A stretch of DNA of 64,000 nt. Origin: Euonymus europaeus. Its lineage: Eukaryota; Streptophyta; Magnoliopsida; Celastrales; Celastraceae. How positions within the stretch are numbered: position 1 is the stretch's first letter; the number at the start of each line of letters is the position of its first letter. The stretch lies in assembly GCA_963580455.1 (NCBI GenBank), contig OY756966.1, forward strand, positions 13,085,001-13,149,000, written 5' to 3'. The position numbers and the translations under genes were made by a program. Below, piece after piece: positions 24,001-37,426 of this stretch. A model generated the notes under the pieces. The model saw only the letters and a list, made by a program, of their open reading frames with translations, was not told the DNA's origin and did no database searches.

Positions 24001-27000
24001 ATCTATGAAGCTTATACTCGTAAAATTTGACATAGAAGAACAATTAAAAGTCTATCCCGAGCAACTTTGATAGTCTGAAGTTGCTCAACTCTCTCTATGG
24101 AGGAGCTTTTAACGGTTTTGTCCATTTGTCAAACAAAGTTGGTGTTTTGGCATCGAAATAATCTCTGAAGCTTATACTCGTAAAATTTCACATATGAGAA
24201 CAAAAGAAATTGTACACCGAGCAATTTTGATGGTCCGAAGTTGCTCAACTCTCTCTATGGAGGAGCTTTTAACGGTTTTGTCCATTTGTCATACAAAAAT
24301 GGTGTTTTGGAATCGAAATAATGTAGGAAGCATATACGCGTAAAATTTGACATAGAAGAACAATAAAAAGTCCATCCCGAACAACTTTGATAGTCCGAAG
24401 TTGCTCAACTCTCTCTATGGAGGAGCTTTTAACGGTTTTGTCTATTTGTCATAGAAAGTTTGTGTTTTGGCATCGAAATAATGTAGGAAGCTTATACTTG
24501 TAAAATTTGACATAGAAGAACAATTAAAAGTCTATTCCGAGCAACTTTGATAGTCCAAAATTGCTCAACTCTCTCTATGGAGGAGCTTTTAACGTTTTTG
24601 TCTATTTGTCATAGAAGGTTGGTGTTTTCGACTAGAAATAATCTATGAAGCTTATACTCGTAAAATTTGACATAGAAGAACAATTAAAAGTCTATCCCGA
24701 GCAACTTTGATAGTCTGAAGTTGCTCAACTCTCTCTATGGAGGAGCTTTTAACGGTTTTGTCTATTTGTCATAGAAAGTTGGTTTTTTTGCATCGAAATA
24801 ATGTAGGAAGCTTATACTCGTAAAATTTGACATAGAAGAACAATTAAAAGTCTATCCCGAGCAACTTTGATAGTCCGAAGTTGCTCAACTCTCTCTATGG
24901 AGGAGCTTTTAACGGTTTTGTCCATTTGTCAAAGAAAGTTGGTTTTTTGGCATCGAAATAATGTAGGAAGCTTATACTCGTAAAATTTGACATAGCAGAA
25001 CAATAAAAAGTCTATCCCGAGCAACTTTCACAGTTCGAAGTTGCTCAACTCTCTCTATGGAGGAGCTTTTAACGGTTTTGTCCATTTGTCAAACAAAGTT
25101 GGTGTTTTGGCATCGAAATAATATCTGAAGCTTATACTCGTAAAATTTCACATATGAGAACAAAAGAAATTGTACACCGAGCATTTTTGATGGTCCGAAG
25201 TTGCTCAACTCTCTCTATGGAGGAGCTTTTAACGGTTTTGTCCATTTGTCATACAAAAATGGTGTTTTGGAATCGAAATAATGTAGGAAGCATATACGCG
25301 TAAAATTTGACATAGAAGAACAATAAAAAGTCCATCCCGAACAACTTTGATAGTCCGAAGTTGCTCAACTCTCTCTATGGAGGAGCTTTTAACGGTTTTG
25401 TCTATTTGTCATAGAAAGTTTGTGTTTTGGCATCGAAATAATGTAGGGAGCTTATACTTGTAAAATTTGACATAGAAGAACAATTAAAAGTCTATTCCGA
25501 GCAACTTTGATAGTCCAAAATTGCTCAACTCTCTCTATGGAGGAGCTTTTAACGTTTTTGTCTATTTGTCATAGAAAGTTGGTGTTTTGGACTAGAAATA
25601 ATCTATGAAGCTTATACTCGTAAAATTTGACATAGAAGAACAATTAAAATTCTATCCCGAGCAACTTTGATAGTCTGAAGTTGCTCAACTCTCTCTACGG
25701 AGGAGCTTTTAACGGTTTTGTCCATTTGTCATAGAAAGTTGGTTTTTTGGCATCGAAATAATGTAGGAAGCTTATACTCGTAAAATTTGAGATAGAAGAA
25801 CAATTAAAAGTCTATTCCGAGCAACTTTGATAGTCCGAAGTTGCTCAACTCTCTCTATGGAGGAGCTTTTAACGGTTTTGTCTAATTGTCATAGAAAGTT
25901 GGTGTTTTGGCATCGAAATAATGTAGGAAGCTTATACGCGTAAAATTTGACATAGAAGAACAATTAAAAGTCTATTCCGAGCAACTTTGATAGTCCAAAA
26001 TTGCTCAACTCTCTCTATGGCGGAGCTTTTAACATTTTTGTCTATTTGTCATAGAAAGTTGGTGTTTTGGACTAGAAATAATCTATGAAGCTTATACTCG
26101 TAAAATTTGACATAGAAGAACAATTAAAAGTCTATCCCGAGCAACTTTGATAGTCTGAAGTTGCTCAACTCTCTCTATGGAGGAGCTTTTAACGGTTTTG
26201 TCTATTTGTCATAGAAAGTTGGTTTTTTTGCATCGAAATAATGTAGGAAGCTTATACTCGTAAAATTTGACATAGAAGAACAATTAAAAGTCTATCCCGA
26301 GCAACTTTGATAGTCCGAAGTTGCTCAACTCTCTCTATGGAGGAGCTTTTAACGGTTTTGTCCATTTGTCAAAGAAAGTTGGTTTTTTGGCATCGAAATA
26401 ATGTAGGAAGCTTATACTCGTAAAATTTGACATAGCAGAACAATAAAAAGTCTATCCCGAGCAACTTTCACAGTCCGAAGTTGCTCAACTCTCTCTATGG
26501 AGGAGCTTTTAACGGTTTTGTCCATTTGTCAAACAAAGTTGGTGTTTTGGCATCGAAATAATCTCTGAAGCTTATACTCGTAAAATTTCACATATGAGAA
26601 CAAAAGAAATTGTACACCGAGCAATTTTGATGGTCCGAAGTTGCTCAACTCTCTCTATGGAGGAGCTTTTAACGGTTTTGTCCATTTGTCATACAAAAAT
26701 GGTGTTTTGGAATCGAAATAATGTAGGAAGCTTATACGCGTAAAATTTGACATAGAAGAACAATAAAAAGTCCATCCCGAACAACTTTGATAGTCCGAAG
26801 TTGCTCAACTCTCTCTATGGAGGAGCTTTTAACGGTTTTGTCTATTTGTCATAGAAAGTTGGTGTTTTGGCATCGAAATAATGTAGGAAGCTTAAACGCG
26901 TAAAATTTGACATAGAAGAACAATTAAAAGTCTATTCCGAGCAACTTTGATAGTCCAAAATTGCTCAACTCTCTCTATGGAGGAGCTTTTAACGTTTTTG

Positions 27001-27168
27001 CCTATTTGTCATAGAAAGTTGGTGTTTTGGACTAGAAATAATCTATGAAGCTTATACTCGTAAAATTTGACATAGAAGAACAATTAAAAGTCTATCCCGA
27101 GCAACTTTGATAGTCTGAAGTTGCTCAACTCTCTCTATGGAGGAGCTTTTAACGGTTTTGTCCATTTG
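18052..27168. repeat. 57-monomer tandem duplication (9,117 bp), copy 2
   Basis: Second copy, abutting the first. All diagnostic variants I compared agree: GACCAACTT near 18,463, GATATAATC near 18,398, CTTAAACGCG near 26,893, TTGCCTATT near 26,998, CAGTTCGAAG near 25,033, and the three single-base losses at about 18,777, 20,487 and 23,687. Similarity continues about 80 bases beyond the unit, to about 27,248, where AAAACTC replaces AAAAGTC. I found no substitution between copies, but did not align every base. An assembly artefact of this size cannot be excluded from sequence alone. Confidence 0.9.
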
Positions 27169-27248
27169 TCATAGAAAGTTGGTTTTTTGGCATCGAAATA
27201 ATGTAGGAAGCTTATACTCGTAAAATTTGACATAGAAGAACAATTAAA

Positions 27249-30200
27249 ACTCTATCCCGAGCAACTTTGATAGTCCGAAGTTGCTCAACTCTCTCTATGG
27301 AGGAGCTTTTAACGGTTTTGTCCTTTTGTCATAGAAAGTTGGTTTTTTGGCATCGAAATAATGTAGGAAGCTTATACTCCTAAAATTTGACATATCAGAA
27401 CAATAAAAAGTCTATCCCGAGCAACTTTCACAGTCCGAAGTTGCTCAACTCTCTATATGGAGGAGCTTTTAACGGTTTTGTCCATTTGTCAAAGAAAGTT
27501 GGTGTTTTGGCATCGAAATAATCTCTGAAACTTATACTCGTAAAATTTCACATATGAGAACAAAAGAAATTGTACACCGAGCAATTTCGATGGTCCGAAG
27601 TTGCTCAACTCACTCTATGGAGGAGCTTTTAACGGTTTTGTCCATTTGTCATAGAAAAATGGTGTTTTGGAATCGAAATAATGTAGGAAGCTTATACGCG
27701 TAAAATTTGACATAGAAGAACAATTAAAAGTCTATCCCGAGCAACTTTGATAGTCCGAAGTTGCTCAACTCTCTCTGTGGAGGAGCTTTTAACAGTTTTG
27801 TCCATTTGTCATAGAAAGTTGGTTTTTTGGCATCGAAATAATCTCTGAAGCTTATACTCCTAAAATTTGACATAGAAGAACAATTAAAAGTCTATCCCGA
27901 GCAACTTTGATAGTCCGAAGTTGCTCAACTCTCTCTATGGAGGAGCTTTTAACGGTTTTGTCCATTTGTCGTACAAAGTTGGTGTTTTGCCATCGAAATA
28001 ATGTAGGAAGCTTATACTCGTAAAATTTGACATAAAAGAAGAATTAAAAGTCTATTCCGAGCAACTTTGATAGTCCGAAGTTGCTCAACTCTCTCTATGG
28101 AGGAGCTTTTAACGGTTTTGTCTATTTGTCATAGAAAGTTGGTGTTTTGGCATCGAAATAATGTACGAAGCTTATACTCATAAAATTTTACATAGAAGAA
28201 CAATTAAAAGTCTATCCCGAGCAACTTTGATAGTCCGAAGTTGCTCAACTCTCTTTATGGAGGAGCTTTTAACGGTTTTGTCCATTTGTCATAGAAAGTT
28301 GGTTTTTTGGCATCGAAATAATCTCTCAAGCTTATACTCGTAAAATTTGACATATGAGAACAATAGAAATTGTACACCGAGCAACTTTGATGGTCCGAAG
28401 TTGCTCAACTCTCTCTATGGAGGAGCTTTTAACGGTTTTGTCCATTTCTCATAGAAAGTTGGTGTTTTGGCATCGAAATAATGTAGGAAGCTTATACTCG
28501 TAAAATTTGACATAGAAGAACAATTGAAAGTCTATCCCGAGCAACTTTGATAGTCCGAAGTTGCTCAACTCTCTCTATAGAGGAGCTTTTAACGGTTTTG
28601 TCTATTTCTCATAGAAAGTTGGTGTTTTGGCATCAAAATAATGTAGGAAGCTTATACGCGTAAAATTTGACACAGAAGAACAATAAAAAGTCCATCCCGA
28701 ACAACTTTGATAGTCCGAAGTTGCTCAACTCTCTCTATGGAGGAGCTTTTAACGGTTTTGTCCATTTGTCATAGAAAGTTGGTTTTTTGGCATCGAAATA
28801 ATGTAGGAAGCTTATACTCGTAAAATTTGACATAGCAGAACAATAAAAAGTCTATCCCGAGCAACTTTCACAGTCCGAAGTTGCTCAACTCTCTCTATGG
28901 GGGAGCTTTTAACGGTTTTGTCCATTTGTCAAAGAAAGTTGGTGTTTTGGCATCGAAATAATCTTTGAAACTTGTACTCGTAAAATTTCACATATGAGAA
29001 CAAAAGAAATTGTACACCGAGCAATTTTGATGGTCCGAAGTTGCTCAACTCTCTCTATGGAGGAGCTTTTAACGGTTTTGTCCATTTGTCATAGAAAAAT
29101 GGTGTTTTGGAATCAAAATAATGTAGGAAGCTTATACGCGTAAAATTTGACATAGAAGAACAATTAAAAGTCTATCCCGAGCAACTTTGATAGTCCGAAG
29201 TTGCTCAACTCTCTCTATGGAGGAGCTTTTAACGGTTTTGTCCATTTGTCGTACAAAGTTGGTGTTTTGGCATCGAAATAATGTAGGAAGCTTATACTCG
29301 TAAAATTTGACATAAAAGAACAATTAAAAGTCTATTCCGAGCAACTTTGATAGTCCGAAGTTGCTCAACTCTCTCTATGGAGGAGCTTTTAACGGTTTTG
29401 TCTATTTGTCATGGAAAGTTGGTGTTTTGGCATCGAAATAATGTACGAAGCTTATACTCATAAAATTTTACATAGAAGAACAATTAAAAGTCTATCCCGA
29501 GCAACTTTGATAGTCCGAAGTTGCTCAACTCTCTCTATGGACGAGCTTTTAACGGTTTTGTCTATTTGTCATAGAAAGTTGGTGTTTTTGCATCGAAATA
29601 ATGTAGGAAGCTTATACTCGTAAAATTTGACATAGACGAACAATTAAAAGTCTATCCCGAGCAACTTTGATAGTCCGAAGTTGCTCAACTCTCTCAATGG
29701 AGGAGCTTTTAACGGTTTTGTCCATTTGTCATAGAATGTTGGTTTTTTGGCATCGAAATAATGTAGGAAGGTTATACTCGTAAAATTTGACATAGAAGAA
29801 CAATTAAAAGTCTATCCCAAGCAACTTTGATAGTCCGGAGTTGCTCAACTCTCTCTATGGAGGAGCTTTTAACGGTTTTGTCCATTTGTCATAGAAAGTT
29901 GGTTTTTTGGCATCGAAATAATGTAGGAAGCTTATACTCGTAAAATTTGACATAGAAGAACAACTAAAAGTCTATTCCGAGCAACTATGATAGTCCGAAG
30001 TTGCTCAACTCTCTCTATGGAGGAGCTTTTAACGGTTTTGTCTATTTGTCATAGAAAGTTGGTGTTTTGGCATCGAAATAATGTAGGAAGCTTATACTCG
30101 TAAAATTTTAAGTAGAAGAACAATTAAAAGTCTATCCCGAGCAACTTTGATAGTCCGAAATTGCTCAACTCTCTCTATGGTGGAGCTTTTAACGGTTTTG

Positions 30201-33200
30201 TCTATTTGTCATAGAAAGTTGGTGTTTTGGCAGCGAAATAATGTAGGAAGCTTATACTCATAAAATTTGACATAGAAGAAAAATAAAAAGTGTACATCGG
30301 GCAACTTTCACAGTCCGAAGTTGCTCAACTCTCTCTATGGAGGAGCTTTTAACGGTTTTGTCCATTTGTCATAGAAAGTCGGTTTTTTGGCATCGAAATA
30401 TTGTAGGAAGCTTATACTCGAAAAATTTTACATAGAAGAACAATTAAAAGTCTATTCCGAGCAACTTTGATAGTTTGAAGTTGCTCAACTCTCTCTATGG
30501 AGGAGCTTTTAACGGTTTTGTCCATTTGTCATAAAAAGTTGGTTTTTTGGCATCGAAATAATGTAGGAAGCTTATACTCGTAAAATTTGAGATAGAAGAA
30601 CAATTAAAAGTCTATCCCGAGCAACTTTGATAGTCCAAAGTTGCTCAACTCTCTCTATTGAGGAGCTTTTAACGGTTTTGTCCATTTGTCATAGAAAGTC
30701 GGTTTTTTGGCATCGAAATATTGTAGGAAGCTTATACTCGAAAAATTTTACATAGAAGAACAATTAAAAGTCTATTCCGAGCAACTTTGCTAGTCCGAAG
30801 TTGCTCAACTCTCTCTATGGAGGAGCTTCTAACGGTTTTGTCTATTTGTCATAAAAAGTTGGTGTTTTGGCATCGAAATAATGTAGGAAGCTTATACTCG
30901 TAAAATTTGATATAGAAGAACAATTAAAAGTCTATCCCGAGCAACTTTGATAGTCCGAAGTTGCTCAACTCTCTCTATGGAGGAGCTTTTAACGGTTTTG
31001 TCTATTTGTCATAGAAAGTTGGTGTTTTGGCATCGAAATAAGATCGGAAGCTTATACTCGTAAAATTTGACATTGAAGAATAATTAAAAGTCTATTCCGA
31101 GCAACTTTGATAGTTCGAAGTTGCTCAACTCTCTCTATGGAGGAGCTTTTAACGTTTTTGTCCATTTGTCATAGAAAGTTGGTGTTTAGACTCGAAATAA
31201 TGTAGGAAGCATATACTCGTAAAATTTGACGTAGAAGAACAATAAAAAGTCTATCCCGAACAACTCTGATAGTCCGAAGTTGCTCAACTCTCTCTATGGA
31301 GGAGCTTTTAACGGTTTTGTCTATTTGTCATAGAAAGTTGGTGTTTTGGCATCGAAATAATGTAGGAAGCTTATACTCGTAAAATTTGACATTGAAGAAC
31401 AATTAAAAGTCTATCCCGAGCAACTTTGATAGTCCGAAGTTGCTCAACTCTCTTTATGGAGGAGCTTTAAACGGTTTTGTCCATTTGTCATAAAAAGTTG
31501 GTGTTTTGGCATCGAAATAATCTAGGAAGCTTATACGCGTAAAATTTGACATAGAAGAACAATTAAAAGTCTATTCCGAGCAACTTTGATAGTCCGAAAT
31601 TGCTCAACTCTCTCTATGGAGGAGCTTTTAACGTTTTTGTCTATTTGTCATAGAAAGTTGGTGTTTTGGACTCGAAATAATCTATGAACCTTATACTCGT
31701 AAAATTTGACATAGAAGAACAATTAAAAGTCTATCCCGAGCAACTTTGATAGTCTGAAGTTGCTCAACTCTCTCTATGGAGGAGCTTTTAACGGTTTTGT
31801 CCATTTGTCATAGAAAGTTGGTTTTTTGGCATCGAAATAATGTAGGAAGCTTATACTCGTAAAATTTGACATAGAAGAACAATAAAAAGTGTACATCGAG
31901 CAACTTTGATGGTCCGATGTTTCTCAACTCTCTCTATGGAGGAGCTCTTAACGGTTTTAACAATTTGTCATAGAAAGTTGGTGTTTTGGCATCGAAATAA
32001 TCTATGAAGCTTATACTCGTAAAATTTGACATAGAAGAACAATTAAAAGTCTATTCCGAGCAACTTTGATAGTCGGAAGTTGCTCAACTCTCTCTATGGA
32101 GGAGCTTTTAACGGTTTTGTCTATTTGTCATAGAAAGTTGGTGTTTTGGCATCGAAATAATGTAGGAAGGTTATACTCGTAAAATTTGACATAGAAGAAC
32201 AATTAAAAGTCTATCCCGAGCAACTTTGATAGTCCAAAGTTGCTCAACTCTCTCTATGGAGGAGCTTTTAACGGTTTTGTCCATTTGTCATAGAAAGTTG
32301 TTTTTTTGGCATCGAAATAATGTAGGAAGCTTATACTGGTAAAATTTGACATAGAAGACCAATTAAAAGTCTATTCCGAGCAACTTTGGTAGTCCGAAGT
32401 TGCTCAACTCTCTCTATGGAGGAGCTTTTAACGGTTTTGTCCATTTGTCATAGAAAGTTGGTTTTTTGGCATCGAAATAATGTAGGAAGCTTATACTCGT
32501 AAAATTTGACATATAAGAACAATTAAAAGTCTATCCCGAGCAACTTTGATGGTCCGAAGTTGCTCAACACTCTCTATGGAGGAGCTTTTAACGGTTTTGT
32601 CCATTTGTCATAGAAAGTTGGTTTTTTGGCATCGAAATAATGTAGGAAACTTATACTCGTAAAATTTGACATAGAAGAACAATAAAAAGTGTACATCGAG
32701 CAACTTTGATTGTCCGAAGTTGCTCAACTCTCTCTATGGAGGAGCTTGTAACGGTTTTGTCCATTTGTCATTGAAAGTTGGTGTTTTGGCATCGAAATAA
32801 TGTAGGATGCATATACTCGTAAAATTTGACGTAGAAGAACAATAAAAAGTCTATCCCGAACAACTTTGATAGTCCGAAGTTGCTCAACTCTCTCTATGGA
32901 GGAGCTTTTAACGGTTTTGTATATTTGTCATAGAAAGTTGGTGTTTTGACATCAAAATAATGTAGGAAGCTTATACTCGTAAAATTTGACATAGCTGAAC
33001 AATAAAAGGTCTATCCCGAGCAACTTTCACAGTCCGAAGTGGCTCAACTCTCTCTATGGCGGAGCTTTTAACGGTTTTGTCCATTTGTCAAAGAAATTTG
33101 GTGTTTTGGCATCGAAATAATCTCTGAAGCTTATACTCGTAAAATTTGACATATGAGAACAATAGAAATTGTACACCGAGCAACTTTGATGGTCCGAAGT

Positions 33201-34387
33201 TGCTCAACTCTCTCTATGGAGGAGCTTTTAACGGTTTTGTCCATTTGTCATTGAAAAATGGTGTTTTGGCATCGAAATAATGTGGGAAGATTATACGCGT
33301 AAAATTTGACATAGAAGAACAATTAAAAGTCTATTCCGAGCAACTTTGATTGTCTGAAATTGCTCAACTCTCTCTATGGAGGAGCTTTTAACGTTTTTGT
33401 CTATTTGTCATAGAAAGTTGGTGTTTTGGACTCGAAATAATCTATGAAGCTTATACTCGTAAAATTTGACATTGAAGAACAATTAAAAGTCTATCCCGAG
33501 CAACTTTGATAGTTTGAAGTTGCTCAACTCTCTCTATGGAGGAGCTTTTAACGGTTTTGTCCATTTGTCATAGAAAGTTGGTTTTTTGGCATCGAAATAA
33601 TCTATGAAGCTTATACTCGTAAAATTTGACATAGAAGAACAATTAAAAGTCTATCTCGAGCAACTTTGATAGTCCGAAGTTGCTCAACTCTCTCTATGGA
33701 GGAGCTTTTAACGGTTTTGTCCATTTGTCATAGAAAGTTGTTTTTTGGCATCGAAATAATGTAGGAAGCTTATACTCGTAAAATTTGACATAGAAGAACA
33801 ACTAAAAGTCTATTCCGAGCAACTTTGATAGTCCGAAGTTGCTCAACTCTCTCAATGGAGGAGCTTTTAACGGTTTTGTCTATTTGTCATAGAAAGTTGG
33901 TGTTTTGGCATCGAATTAATGTAGGAAGCTTATACTCGTAAAATTTGACATAGAAAAACAATTAAAAGTCTATCCCGAGCAACTTTGATAGTCCGAAGTT
34001 GCTCAACTCTCTCTATGGAGGAGCTTTTAACGGTTTTGTCTATTTGTCATAGAAAGTTGGTGTTTTGGCATCGAAATAATGTACGAAGCTTATACTCATA
34101 AAATTTGACTTAGAAGAACAATAAAAAGTGTACATCGAGCAACTTTCACAGTCCGAAGTTGCTCAACTCTCTCTATGGAGGAGCTTTTAACGGGTTTGTC
34201 CACCTGTCATAGAAAGTTGGTGTTTTGGCATCGAAATAAAGTAGGAAGCATATACTCGTAAAATTTGACGTAGAAGAACAATAAAAAGCCTATCCCGAAC
34301 AACTTTGATAGTCCGAAGTTGTTCAACCCTCTCTATAGAGGAGCTTTTAACGGTTTTGTCTATTTGTCATAGAAAGTTGGTGTTTTG
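27249..34387. repeat. Less ordered monomer region
   Basis: About 44 monomers with more private substitutions and only short local repeats. Seen: 27,871-28,250 resembles 29,151-29,530 (1,280 bp apart, with ATGTACGAAGC and ACTCATAAAATTTTAC in the following monomers), and 30,361-30,480 resembles 30,681-30,800 (320 bp apart, sharing AAGTCGG, AAATATTG and CTCGAAAAATTTTAC). Single-base losses lie near 31,187 and 33,741. The variety suggests less recent homogenisation than the flanks. No gene, transposon or unique sequence is present. Confidence 0.7.
34297..34324. other. Dyad variant with paired substitutions in both arms
   Basis: GAACAACTT (34,297-34,305) and AAGTTGTTC (34,316-34,324) are exact complements. 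Relative to the usual GAGCAACTT/AAGTTGCTC, the third base of the left arm and the matching base of the right arm have both changed, so pairing is kept. The same pair is at 35,257, 37,176, 40,376 and 44,856. Uncompensated forms (GAACAACTT with AAGTTGCTC) are at about 12,222, 15,257, 17,657, 28,692, 32,857 and 50,014. The five copies belong to one amplified lineage and count as one event. Confidence 0.8.
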
Positions 34388-35507
34388 GCATCGAAATAAT
34401 CTCTGAAGCTTATACTCGTAAAATTTGACATATGAGAACAATAGAAATTGTACACCGAGCAACTTTGATGGTCCGGAGTTGCTCAACTCTCTCTATGGAA
34501 GAGCTTTTAACGGTTTTGTCCATTTGTCATAGAAAAATGGTGTTTTGGCATCGAAATAATGTAGGAAGCTTATACGCGTAAAATTTGACATAGAAGAACA
34601 TTTAAAAGTCTATTCCGAGCAAATATGATAGTCCAAAATTGCTCAACTCTCTCTATGGAGGAGCTTTTAACGGTTTTGTCCATTTGTCATAGAAAGTTGG
34701 TTTTTTGGCATCGAAATAATGTAGGAAGCTTATACTCGTAAAATTTGACATAGAAGAACGACTAAAAGTCTATTCTGAGCAACTTTGATAGTCCGAAGTT
34801 GCTCAACTCTCTCAATGGAGGAGCTTTTAACGGTTTTGTCTATTTGTCATAGAAAGTTGGTGTTTTGGCATCGAATTAATGTAGGAAGCTTATACTCGTA
34901 AAATTTGACATAGAAGAACAATTAAAAGTCTATCCCTAGCAACTTTGATAGTCTGAAGTTGCTCAACTCTCTCTATGGAGGAGCTTTTAACGGTTTTGTC
35001 TATTTGTCATAGAAAGTTGGTGTTTTGGCATCGAAATAATGTAGGAAGCTTATACTCATAAAATTTGACTTAGAAGAACAATAAAAAGTGTACATCGAGC
35101 AACTTTCACAGTCCGAAGTTGCTCAACTCTCTCTATGGAGGAGCTTTTAACGGGTTTGTCCATCTGTCATAGAAAGTTGGTGTTTTGGCATCGAAATAAT
35201 GTAGGAAGCATATACTCGTAAAATTTGACGTAGAAGAACAATAAAAAGTCTATCCCGAACAACTTTGATAGTTCGAAGTTGTTCAACCCTCTCTATGGAG
35301 GAGCTTTTAACGGTTTTGTCTATTTGTCATAGAAAGTCGGTGTTTTGGCATCAAAATAATGTAGGAAGCTTATACTCGTAAAATTTGACATAGCAGAACA
35401 ATAAAAAGTCTATCCCGAGCAACTTTCACAGTCCGAAGTTGCTCAACTCTCTCTATGGAGGAGCTTTTAACGGTTTTGTCCATTTGTCAAAGAAAGTTGG
35501 TGTTTTG
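34388..35507. repeat. Seven-monomer higher-order repeat (1,120 bp), copy 1
   Basis: Starts with a CTCTG/CATATGAG monomer carrying GTCCGGAGTTGC and ATGGAAGAGC. It continues with ACGCG/ACATTTAAAAG/GCAAATATGATAG; CATAGAAGAACGACTAAAAG; GAATTAATG/TATCCCTAGC; ACTCATAAA/GACTTAGAAG/GTACATC; CGTAGAAG/CCCGAACAAC/AGTTGTTCAACCC; and CATAGCAG with the CACAG loop. The same order returns at 36,308 and, lacking two members, at 35,508. Confidence 0.85.
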
Positions 35508-36307
35508 GCATCGAAATAATCTCTGAAGCTTATACTCGTAAAATTTGACATATGAGAACAATAGAAATTGTACACCGAGCAACTTTGATGGTCCGGAGTT
35601 GCTCAACTCTCTCTATGGAAGAGCTTTTAACGGTTTTGTCCATTTGTCATAGAAAAATGGTGTTTTGGCATCGAAATAATGTAGGAAGCTTATACGCGTA
35701 AAATTTGACATAGAAGAACATTTAAAAGTCTATTCCGAGCAAATATGATAGTCCGAAATTGCTCAACTCTCTCTATGGAGGAGCTTTTAACGGTTTTGTC
35801 CATTTGTCATAGAAAGTTGGTTTTTTGGCATCGAAATAATGTAGGAAGCTTATACTCGTAAAATTTGACATAGAAGAACGACTAAAAGTCTATTCTGAGC
35901 AACTTTGATAGTCCGAAGTTGCTCAACTCTCTCAATGGAGGAGCTTTTAACGGTTTTGTCTATTTGTCATAGAAAGTTGGTGTTTTGGCATCGAATTAAT
36001 GTAGGAAGCTTATACTCGTAAAATTTGACATAGAAGAACAATTAAAAGTCTATCCCTAGCAACTTTGATAGTCCGAAGTTGCTCAACTCTCTCTATGGAG
36101 GAGCTTTTAACGGTTTTGTCTATTTGTCATAGAAAGTTGGTGTTTTGGCATCGAAATAATGTAGGAAGCTTATACTCATAAAATTTGACTTAGAAGAACA
36201 ATAAAAAGTGTACATCGAGCAACTTTCACAGTCCGAAGTTGCTCAACTCTCTCTATGGAGGAGCTTTTAACGGGTTTGTCCATTTGTCATAGAAAGTTGG
36301 TGTTTTG
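35508..36307. repeat. Shortened HOR copy, five monomers (800 bp)
   Basis: Same order as 34,388-35,507 for the first five monomers, then directly back to the CTCTG/CATATGAG monomer at 36,308. The CCCGAACAAC/GTTGTTC monomer and the CATAGCAG monomer are missing. The junction (TCCAAATAATCTCTG near 36,311) is in phase, so exactly 320 bp was lost, as expected for unequal exchange between aligned monomers. Confidence 0.85.
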
Positions 36308-37426
36308 GCATCCAAATAATCTCTGAAGCTTATACTCGTAAAATTTGACATATGAGAACAATAGAAATTGTACACCGAGCAACTTTGATGGTCCGGAGTT
36401 GCTCAACTCTCTCTATGAAAGAGCTTTTAACGGTTTTGTCTATTTGTCATAGAAAAATGGTGTTTTGGCATCGAAATAATGTAGGAAGCTTATACGCGTA
36501 AAATTTGACATAGAAGAACATTTAAAAGTCTATTCCGAGCAAATATGATAGTCCGAAATTGCTCAACTCTCTCTATGGAGGAGCTTTTAACGGTTTTGTC
36601 CATTTGTCATAGAAAGTTGGTTTTTTGGCATCGAAATAATGTAGGAAGCTTATACTCGTAAAATTTGACATAGAAGAACGACTAAAAGTCTATTCTGAGC
36701 AACTTTGATAGTCCGAAGTTGCTCAACTCTCTCAATGGAGGAGCTTTTAACGGTTTTGTCTATTTGTCATAGAAAGTTGGTGTTTTGGCATCGAATTAAT
36801 GTAGGAAGCTTATACTCGTAAAATTTGACATAGAAGAACAATTAAAAGTCTATCCCTAGCAACTTTGATAGTCCGAAGTTTCTCAACTCTCTCTATGGAG
36901 GAGCTTTTAACGGTTTTTCTATTTGTCATAGAAAGTTGGTGTTTTGGCATCGAAATAATGTAGGAAGCTTATACTCATAAAATTTGACTTAGAAGAACAA
37001 TAAAAAGTGTACATCGAGCAACTTTCACAGTCCGAAGTTGCTCAACTCTCTCTATGGAGGAGCTTTTAGCGGGTTTGTCCATTTGTCATAGAAAGTTGGT
37101 GTTTTGGCATCGAAATAATGTAGGAAGCATATACTCGTAAAATTTGACGTAGAAGAACAATAAAAAGTCTATCCCGAACAACTTTGATAGTTCGAAGTTG
37201 TTCAACCCTCTCTATGGAGGAGCTTTTAACGGTTTTGTCTATTTGTCATAGAAAGTTGGTGTTTTGGCATCAAAATAATGTAGGAAGCTTATACTCGTAA
37301 AATTTGACATAGCAGAACAATAAAAAGTCTATCCCGAGCAACTTTCACAGTCCGAAGTTGCTCAACTCTCTCTATGGAGGAGCTTTTAACGGTTTTGTCC
37401 ATTTGTCAAAGAAAGTTGGTGTTTTG
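36308..37426. repeat. Seven-monomer higher-order repeat, copy 3 (1,119 bp)
   Basis: Full seven-monomer order again. Private features are ATGAAAGAGC near 36,415, AGTTTCTC near 36,879, the loss of one base in CGGTTTTTCTATT near 36,911 (so 1,119 bp), and TTTTAGCGGG near 37,066. After 37,427 a CTCTG/CATATGAG monomer begins a further unit, which switches within one monomer to the AGAGAAAAGG and CTCGAAAAATTTTAC lineage. Confidence 0.8.

Noticed and set aside
28161..29623. Plus-strand open frames of 60-70 residues at 28,161 and 29,411, and a minus-strand one at 6,341.
   Set aside because: Same reasoning: they run through ordinary satellite monomers, share their sequence with each other because of the 1,280-bp local repeat, and show no gene-like features.
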